A program made the translations under genes and the position numbers. Shown in pieces: positions 57,042-64,000 of a stretch of 64,000 bases of DNA. Source of the DNA: Batkoa obscura (taxonomy: Eukaryota > Entomophthoromycota > Entomophthoromycetes > Entomophthorales > Batkoaceae); the NCBI GenBank assembly GCA_030770535.1, contig JASVEC010000010.1:1442591-1506590 (forward strand), read 5' to 3'. The notes under the pieces are model-generated. The model saw only the letters and a program-made list of their open reading frames with translations. It was not told where the DNA came from and did not search any database. Each line of letters opens with the position of its first letter. The stretch's first letter is position 1.

Positions 57042-57931
57042 TTATCCTTAATAACCTTATTTAATTAAATTCATATACTAGACAAATATATTATAATTAC
57101 CTCAAAATAAATCAAAAACTATTAAATATTAAGTTATTATTATTATATTATTTATTCAAAACTAATTAAAAAATATATTCTTTAAGTTTATGTTAGCTAA
57201 AGCTTTAACTTTTAAAGCAGTTTCCCCCTTAAAAATTTATTAAAACTTTACACCTATTGCAAACTAAAAATAGGTTGGAACATAAAGAATTATAAACTTG
57301 GCATTTTAATATGATCCAAAAATTTATGTAAAACAAATTAAATCTATCTGGGCATGAAATCCCGCAACTTAATTGGATATTGATCTAATCCGCCTTTTTT
57401 AGTTTCCCCTTACTCAATTCACTTAATATACATTTTATTTGCTAAAATTAAGTTTTATTTTTAGTAATTTAATATTTTACCATTAAAATATTTAATTTAT
57501 ATTTACTAGTAACTAATAATATTTATATTGTTCAAATTTTATAGAATCATTCTTTTATAAAAAATATTCAATGCTTTTTCAATTATATTGAATAAAAAGC
57601 ATATTTAAAATATCAAAATTATTTAAAAAAACAAAACTTGGTAATATTAAAGTGTGGAAATTAAGTTTATAAATCGAATTACAATACTCATATTTATTAA
57701 AAATATCCAATATAAAAAGTTATATTTTGAATATATTTCATAGTATTTTTACTCATATTTGGCAAGTATCATAAATTTACTCTAAATATCATAATTTAAC
57801 AAAATATTAATAAAACATTAAACGAAAGCATTATATTACCTCCACATTAAAAAGCTGAACATCAAGTAAAAAAACTACATTTTAATTTATTAGCTTTATG
57901 TTGTCTAAAATACCTATCCTCGAATGCTAAT
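57042..57931. other. Intergenic, no gene seen
   Basis: Promoter side of the Sec7-like gene and the 3' end of the carrier gene. AT-rich, without ORF, RNA or element. Confidence 0.6.
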
Positions 57932-58883
57932 TTATTTCTTTGGGGCAAAGATATCTTGGAGTTTGTCGTAACCAGCAAGTACACCAGCACCGGCAACAGC
58001 ACGGAGAATGTTAGCACCAGCACCTTTGAAGAGAGATTTAACACCTTCATTCTTGACAATTTCATTGAAACAGTGGAGGGATGAATTATATTTGACGGCA
58101 GCACCAGAAGTCATCATCATTCTACGACGAACGGTATCAATTGGGTATGAAGCAAGACCAGCACCAATGGTAATAGCCCAACCGAGAAGGAAGGAAGCTA
58201 ATACGGATTTGGCAAGTTCACCAGTTAAGAGAACTGGTTTAAGGGAATCGTAAAGACCGAAGTAAAGACCACGGTATACAATGATACCAACACATGAAAT
58301 GTTGAAACCACGGTAAAGACCGGCAATACCATCTGAAGCAATAGTCTTACGATAGACATCAACAAGACCGTTGAATTGACGTTCACCACCCTTCTTGGCT
58401 GATTTAGCATCGTTAGCAAGACGAGTACGAGCATAATCAAGAGAGTATACGAAAAGAAGGGATGAAGCACCAGCAGCACCACCGGAAGCTAAGTTACCAG
58501 CGAACCAGGTCCAGTAACCTTCATCCTTTTTGAATCCAAACATACGCTTGAACTTATCCTTGAAAGCCAAGTTTAAGGCTTGGGTTGGGAAATAACGGAT
58601 AACGTTAGCGGTGTTACCACGGTAAAGGGAAACAAAACCTTCTTCTTTGATAACACGACTGAAGCAGTCACCAATACCTTTGTATGGGGTAGAAAGACGA
58701 CCAGCCTTGATCATCTCATCTTGGTTTTGAATAAGAAGTTTAACACGTTCAATTGGGGCAGCAGCAGTCTTGGAGACAGCGGCAGATACACCACCAAGCA
58801 TGAAATCCTTTAACTCGTATAAGATTTTATAATTTTAATATAAACAAAGTACTTACGAGCAAGAAGTTTTTATCACCGGACAT
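57932..58883 (-). CDS. AAC: Mitochondrial ADP/ATP carrier
   Basis: Two exons (58857-58883 of 27 nt, 57932-58807) give 300 aa. Exchanges cytosolic ADP for matrix ATP across the inner membrane. Three carrier repeats with signatures [21 protein letters not shown] and [12 protein letters not shown]; the RRRMMM hexapeptide is diagnostic for the nucleotide carrier. Six membrane helices fit the length. Base composition is much less AT-rich than in flanking genes, and third positions favour C, typical of a highly expressed gene. The first exon codes only for MSGDKNFLL. Confidence 0.97.
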
Positions 58884-59681
58884 TTTAATTATCAAGGAGA
58901 AGGATTAATATAAAACAAAGTTCAAAGGTTTTAACATTTACTCTATTTATATTATATCTTATTCCCCAGCTTAATTTTGAACACTAAATTTGAAGGTTTA
59001 TTTGGTGCACCACATCCCCAATATACTTACTTTTACCAATCATTAACTTCTTATCGGATCAACTAATTATAAGCTTGATAAATGTATTTATCTTATTGGA
59101 TAATCTCAATAAAGCTTCATTGATTTTAAAATATAATCAATATTGAATGCATTGGATTTATTTTAATTGGTTAATTTTATGTTTAATTTTACAAATTAAT
59201 TTACATTTACAATTTATTTACTCGAATTTGAATCCCACCGAAAATTTAGAATCATTCTTTTGAACCCTTATTTTTTTTAGGATGAACTTAAAATCACATG
59301 TTAAATTCTAAAGCAATAGGACTTTAATATAAAATTAGGCTTTTTGTTATAAGCAACATTGTTAAAATAAAGTCATTTAGATCAAATATAACATTATAAC
59401 TATGGATATAATATAAACTAAATATCCTAATTGTTATTTTGACTTTATATATAGCTTTAAAACCAATATGGAAGCATCTTTGTTGAGTATAATTAGCCAA
59501 TTTTTAAATTTTACGCTGCATAAAAAACGTAAAAATAATGAAACAAAATAAATTATTACGTATAGTTAAAAATCCATAGTCATGTTTAAAAGTAAGTTCC
59601 AAAAAAAAAAGTGATAAGACTCATACTAAATAGCAGCGAAAGAATCAAACCTAGGTATTTTATTATTTTTTCCTAGGATAC
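58884..59681. other. Intergenic, no gene seen
   Basis: Carrier promoter side and METTL16 3' end. A CACCACATCCCCAATATACT stretch at 59007-59026 is GC-richer than its surroundings. No gene. Confidence 0.6.
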
Positions 59682-61570
59682 TTAAGGATAGTCAGTATTA
59701 TTTAATGTTGTTCTTATATGATTGCAAAATGATTCAAAATGTTCGAAACATGAATTACTCGATTCTTGATGTTGGAGTAATAGAATATTCAATGAAGTTT
59801 TGAATTGAATATCAGCCACTTTTTTTAGTGTAAACTTACATTCAAATGGCTTTATTTGAAATTTAGGGACAATTTCATCGATGTTTTTTATTAATAGTGC
59901 TCTTCTCCACTTCCTTGTCCAACTTAATAAGTTTACTTTACCATAAATATATCTCAATGTCCTGTCATTGAGATTTTCCACTCTATATACAACACTAAGT
60001 ACATCTAATAATTTATGGATTTTAGAAACCGAATCACTTAGATTTAAATTAATTTCGATATCAACGCTCATTTTATAGCCTTTTTTTGAATAACTATTAT
60101 CCTGGGTTGATTCTGTCTTATTTTCTTTTCTCTTCAAAACTATTCTTTTATCAAAAGAATGTAACTATTATTACAGAAAATAAATATTTAAAATCGATAG
60201 CAAAAAAATATTACATTATACAACTCTGTATGAAACGTCCAACTGATAACCCATCTGGTAGTATTGCCTTGTAATAAGGTATTTACTCTGTATAAAATAT
60301 CCTACGAAAATTAATCGCTTTTTTATAGTATAGTTCAAATCTACCTTAAATTTCTTAAAAACGTTTTTTAAACTTGTTAAAGTTGACTTTTTACCAACCA
60401 TTGTAGTGAACCAACTATATAATAAATTAACTATTACAAAAAGGTTAAGTTAAATTTACCCGACATCATTTTTATAATAAGTTGATTCTTTTATCATGAT
60501 TGAAATGAAATTAAACTCTCCGCCTTCTGTGATCATTTCGTTGCTAGAGCCAGAACACACCCCTGAAGGAAGATTCGATTTATTCTTACAACCCTTATCT
60601 ATTTCTTCACTACTATCATAAAAGGGCGGATTGCACATTGTAAATGAATATCTAAACAATTAGTATGATCTTATAAATAAATCAGCTTACTTTAATTTTT
60701 TGTGGATTTTTACTATGGCCTCTTCGTTTTCGATAGCTGCTATTCCAAAGTCTCTTACATTTTTATCAAATAGTAATGGAGTAAATATTTTGAACTCTTT
60801 ATCTTCTTTATTGACCTGTGTTATGGAGATTCTCGAGGTTAAATGGTTGTTCTTTATATTCTTTCTAGCACAGTCAATAGAATCTCCATCAATATCTTAA
60901 AATTTTAATTGATTAATAGAGAAAGTATTCATATAATCACCTGTAGCTGTCATTGTCCAATTGGTGTGCATTTTACAAATCAGTAAAGGATAAATACACG
61001 TTGCGCCTGTTCCACTTTAAATGTAAGTCAAAATCAATATGAAACAAATGAAATACATGTCCAAGCCATTGATTGGGAATTCTGAGCAAAAATTATTATC
61101 TAATAGGTCTTCAATACAATGGATATAATTTAATCTATAACAAGAATAAACATTAGTAATAAAAAACATTATTGAAAAATGAAACTTGCCTATTTGGAAC
61201 CTAGTTTTGAAGTTATAAAAAGCTATTTATTTGAATTATTTATTACTATTGGACATAAATTAGTTAAAGGAAACCTTAATTTGAGATTAAAATATTTCTT
61301 CAATATTGAGCATGTAAGTTCTCTATATTGTTAAGTAAAGTATATATATGTCCATATGAATACCTCAATCCTTCAACATCTTTGAAATTAAACGTATATT
61401 CCTCTTCAGAAGTCCCTCTTTCACTTTTTTTAAATATACTAATAATTATTTTTGGTCATTTACTTTATTGAATGTATTTACTAATCTTTAAGTTTGGGAA
61501 ACTCGTCACTTAATAATCTAAAGTCTGGAGGTCCTAATCTACTCTTATGAAAAATATTTCTTTCATGCAT
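59682..61570 (-). CDS. METTL16: METTL16-type RNA N6-adenosine methyltransferase
   Basis: Eleven exons: 61482-61570, 61364-61438, 61247-61322, 61190-61200 (11 nt), 61057-61134, 60941-61014, 60691-60895, 60460-60651, 60345-60414, 60215-60301, 59682-60164; 479 aa in one frame. Start MHERNIFHKSRLGPPDFRLL parallels the animal and fission-yeast proteins. GLDIGTGATCIYPLL (GTG at 111-113) binds S-adenosylmethionine. MCNPPFYDSSEE (NPPF 210-213) is the catalytic motif; EMITEGGEFNFISIM, TMVGKKSTLTSL and QGNTTRWVISWTF follow. The family methylates A43 of U6 snRNA. The C-terminal ~160 residues may correspond to the RNA-binding VCR domain. Intron 4 (61135-61189) begins GCAAGT, a GC-AG intron. Nearest gene to the telomere, 1.6 kb away. 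Confidence 0.93.
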
Positions 61571-61843
61571 TGGATGGTCTGATGTTCTAATGATTTTCTA
61601 TTCAATTTTAAAATAATTAAAGACTAAATTTCATATTTCGATAAATTCTCTATATAATAAAAGCATCAAGTTTGAACATTTATAATTTAATATAATTAAC
61701 ACCTTAAATATTTAAAAGCAATTGATGGTAACTAAATAGGTAAAAATTTACTTTTATAAATTCTTATATAATGCTTATAGTATATACTAATATAATAGCT
61801 AGTTCTATAAACCAAGTTTTAGAAATTTCTACTAAATAAAAGC

Positions 61844-61948
61844 ATATGGGTGTATTTTTTTGGCTTCATTACTTTTTCCATCTTTTAAGCGCTATTTAAG
61901 TGGAAAAATTGTTAGTAAGAATCTTAAACAAAAAATACAGTCTCATAT
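61844..61948 (+). mobile_element. Small TIR element (MITE), copy 14
   Basis: ATATGGGTGTAT at the left, ACAGTCTCATAT at the right. Internal TTTTTCCATCTTTTAAGCGC is intact. Confidence 0.85.
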
Positions 61949-62331
61949 TTTAATAAAACTTTCTATGATCAGTATAATTGCCAAACTTATTTTATTATTT
62001 AAAGCAATTAGATAATATTTATATAATATTAAAATTCTAAAAAGCTATCTTAAAACACTTTTAGTTGTTTTAAGGGTAAAAGTATTATTTTAACATACTT
62101 TGTCAGTGCTATCTTAATATTAGTTAAAAGATGCTAAATATTCTTAACTATAGTAATTTTAAAATAAAATAAAGTAAAATAAAAATTTTAAGGATTTTTA
62201 AAAAAACTATCCAATTTTTACAATCTCTGTAATTTGTAAGTGCTTTTAAAAATTTTAAATGATAAAATAGTATAAAAAGTAGTAAAATAACATAGACTTA
62301 AGAGATATTAAATATAATTCTAATACTGATA

Positions 62332-62439
62332 ATACGGAGATGTATTTTTTGTGTTTAAGAATTTTACTAACGATTTTTCCACTTAAATAGTGCTTAAAAA
62401 ATCGAAAAAATAATGAAGTCAAAAAAAACACTCCCATAT
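62332..62439 (-). mobile_element. Small TIR element (MITE), copy 15
   Basis: ATACGGAGATGT at the left, ACTCCCATAT at the right, core CTTAAATAGTGCTTAAAAAA. Confidence 0.82.
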
Positions 62440-62529
62440 AGTGACTTATTTATTTTTTATACCAGCAGCTATAGCTACAATTTTTAAATTTAATACAGAT
62501 TTTTAACTTTATTTAATATATTAAATAAT

Positions 62530-62597
62530 ATATGGGGGGTGTTTTTTCAGCTTCATTACTTTTTCCATCTTTTAAACACAGAAATACATCCCTATAT
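62530..62597 (+). mobile_element. Small TIR element (MITE), copy 16, internally deleted
   Basis: Keeps both ends (ATATGGGGGGTG and ACATCCCTATAT) and the left half up to TTTTTCCATCTTTTAA, but has lost about 35 bp after that. The internal TGGAAAA arm is missing. Confidence 0.82.
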
Positions 62598-62790
62598 TTA
62601 ATTGGTTTAATTTTTAAAAAACATTTATAAATAATGATAAATTCAAAATTAATTTTAAAATAAATATAAATATAGAATAAGATATTGTTTAACAATAAGA
62701 TTTATTTAAATCATATTGCTTTAGTAAAAATAGTTTGGAATCTTAACTTTTTTTAGGTATTTTGCAAAAGTTTAAGAGTTAGTTAAAAAA

Positions 62791-63213
62791 GTGTGAAATA
62801 TCGCTTTATCAGTCCCATGGTTAATTATAGCATAATAATCGCCTAAGCTGTTGTGCTCTTGAGTTCAGAGAAAATTAATCCCACGCTCTTAGTTTGATTT
62901 GCTATGAGAATTTCTAGCTTCATCCCAAAGAATATCATCTTCTCATTTTGGTATACTTTTCAGAGTATAAAAGAGTTTACAGAGTATAGTAGTTCGAGGC
63001 TTTTTAACTGAATTATTCCCTGATATCTCGAACATTTAATAAAGTCACTAAGTTTTCTTAATAGTATTTTACGTAGATCTTAAATTGATATTATCTATTA
63101 TATTTATTTTACATAGTCTGTAGCCTATTCGTGCTGTTATTCATAATCTAAGTCTATCTTAGCCACATAAAGTAAGACTTTCTGACACCAACTGTTGAGT
63201 ATCAGATTTCACA
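62791..63213. repeat. Telomere-adjacent element
   Basis: Runs directly into the telomere: ...ATCAGATTTCACA then GTTAGGG. Homologous to 30517-30978. The reading frame seen in the internal copy is not kept here. Confidence 0.88.
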
Positions 63214-63214
63214 G

Positions 63215-64000
63215 TTAGGGTTAGGGTTAGGGTTAGGGTTAGGGTTAGGGTTAGGGTTAGGGTTAGGGTTAGGGTTAGGGTTAGGGTTAGGGTTAGGGTT
63301 AGGGTTAGGGTTAGGGTTAGGGTTAGGGTTAGGGTTAGGGTTAGGGTTAGGGTTAGGGTTAGGGTTAGGGTTAGGGTTAGGGTTAGGGTTAGGGTTAGGG
63401 TTAGGGTTAGGGTTAGGGTTAGGGTTAGGGTTAGGGTTAGGGTTAGGGTTAGGGTTAGGGTTAGGGTTAGGGTTAGGGTTAGGGTTAGGGTTAGGGTTAG
63501 GGTTAGGGTTAGGGTTAGGGTTAGGGTTAGGGTTAGGGTTAGGGTTAGGGTTAGGGTTAGGGTTAGGGTTAGGGTTAGGGTTAGGGTTAGGGTTAGGGTT
63601 AGGGTTAGGGTTAGGGTTAGGGTTAGGGTTAGGGTTAGGGTTAGGGTTAGGGTTAGGGTTAGGGTTAGGGTTAGGGTTAGGGTTAGGGTTAGGGTTAGGG
63701 TTAGGGTTAGGGTTAGGGTTAGGGTTAGGGTTAGGGTTAGGGTTAGGGTTAGGGTTAGGGTTAGGGTTAGGGTTAGGGTTAGGGTTAGGGTTAGGGTTAG
63801 GGTTAGGGTTAGGGTTAGGGTTAGGGTTAGGGTTAGGGTTAGGGTTAGGGTTAGGGTTAGGGTTAGGGTTAGGGTTAGGGTTAGGGTTAGGGTTAGGGTT
63901 AGGGTTAGGGTTAGGGTTAGGGTTAGGGTTAGGGTTAGGGTTAGGGTTAGGGTTAGGGTTAGGGTTAGGGTTAGGGTTAGGGTTAGGGTTAGGGTTAGGG
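63215..64000 (+). repeat. Telomeric TTAGGG array
   Basis: 131 perfect TTAGGG units to the last base. G-rich strand points right, so the right edge is the chromosome's right end. TTAGGG is the ancestral fungal and animal telomere motif. Confidence 0.99.

Larger units (their letters stand above)
61571..62790. other. Subtelomeric gene-free DNA
   Basis: Between METTL16 and the telomere-adjacent element. Holds three small elements (listed separately) and otherwise plain AT-rich DNA with AAAATAAAATAAAGTAAAAT at 62161-62180. Confidence 0.7.

Noticed and set aside
1-64000. CRISPR arrays, bacterial operons, integrated virus or retroelement
   Set aside because: Introns, telomere and gene content are eukaryotic; no reverse transcriptase, integrase, capsid or regularly spaced repeats were recognised in any frame.

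Overview
The window is nuclear DNA from a very AT-rich fungus. Most genes are split by short introns (about 43-60 nt, GT...TAG/CAG). Proteins typical of fungi are present: Zn2Cys6 regulator, SUN-family wall protein, HbrB-like TORC2 subunit, Opy2-like anchor, sterol glucosyltransferase with GRAM-PH-GRAM, and a medusa-type developmental domain. The right edge is a real chromosome end: 131 uninterrupted TTAGGG units, 63215-64000, running G-rich strand outwards. An early-diverging or otherwise low-GC filamentous fungus fits, but the species cannot be fixed from sequence alone.

Layout. 1-17.4 kb is bounded by a near-perfect inverted repeat (1-856 and 16574-17429) that carries the promoter and first ~118 codons of a class I histone deacetylase. 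The right copy is a full gene; the left copy runs off the window. Between the arms lie a membrane protein of unknown function, a medusa-like regulator, biotin protein ligase and a Zn2Cys6 factor, plus gene-poor DNA with small hairpin-like mobile elements. 17.4-27.8 kb is a normal gene block: deacetylase, secreted CAP protein, tyrosine phosphatase, SYS1, a TORC2 HbrB-like subunit, SEC62 and a SUN-family protein. 27.8-32.7 kb is a gene-free repeat island. It holds two ~0.6 kb elements in inverted orientation around an internal copy of the same element that abuts the telomere. 32.7-61.6 kb is again gene-dense: UBR1, ATG26-type sterol glucosyltransferase, two secreted six-cysteine (CBM19-like) proteins, Hsp110, a SUGCT-type CoA-transferase, an Opy2-like protein, a Sec7/PH protein, ADP/ATP carrier and METTL16. 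61.6-64 kb is the chromosome end: three small elements, the subtelomeric element, then telomere.

Functionally the genes are mostly core eukaryotic ones: secretion (SEC62, SYS1, Sec7-like), protein quality control (UBR1, Hsp110), chromatin and transcription (deacetylase, two regulators), RNA modification (METTL16), metabolism (BPL1, SUGCT, AAC, ATG26) and the cell surface (CAP, SUN, two CBM19-like, Opy2-like). Exon structures below were assembled by hand; for every multi-exon gene all exon phases close to one uninterrupted frame. The least ordinary items are the deacetylase inverted duplication, the 16-copy small-element family, the displaced subtelomeric element inside a large inverted pair, and METTL16's 11-nt micro-exon next to a GC-AG intron.
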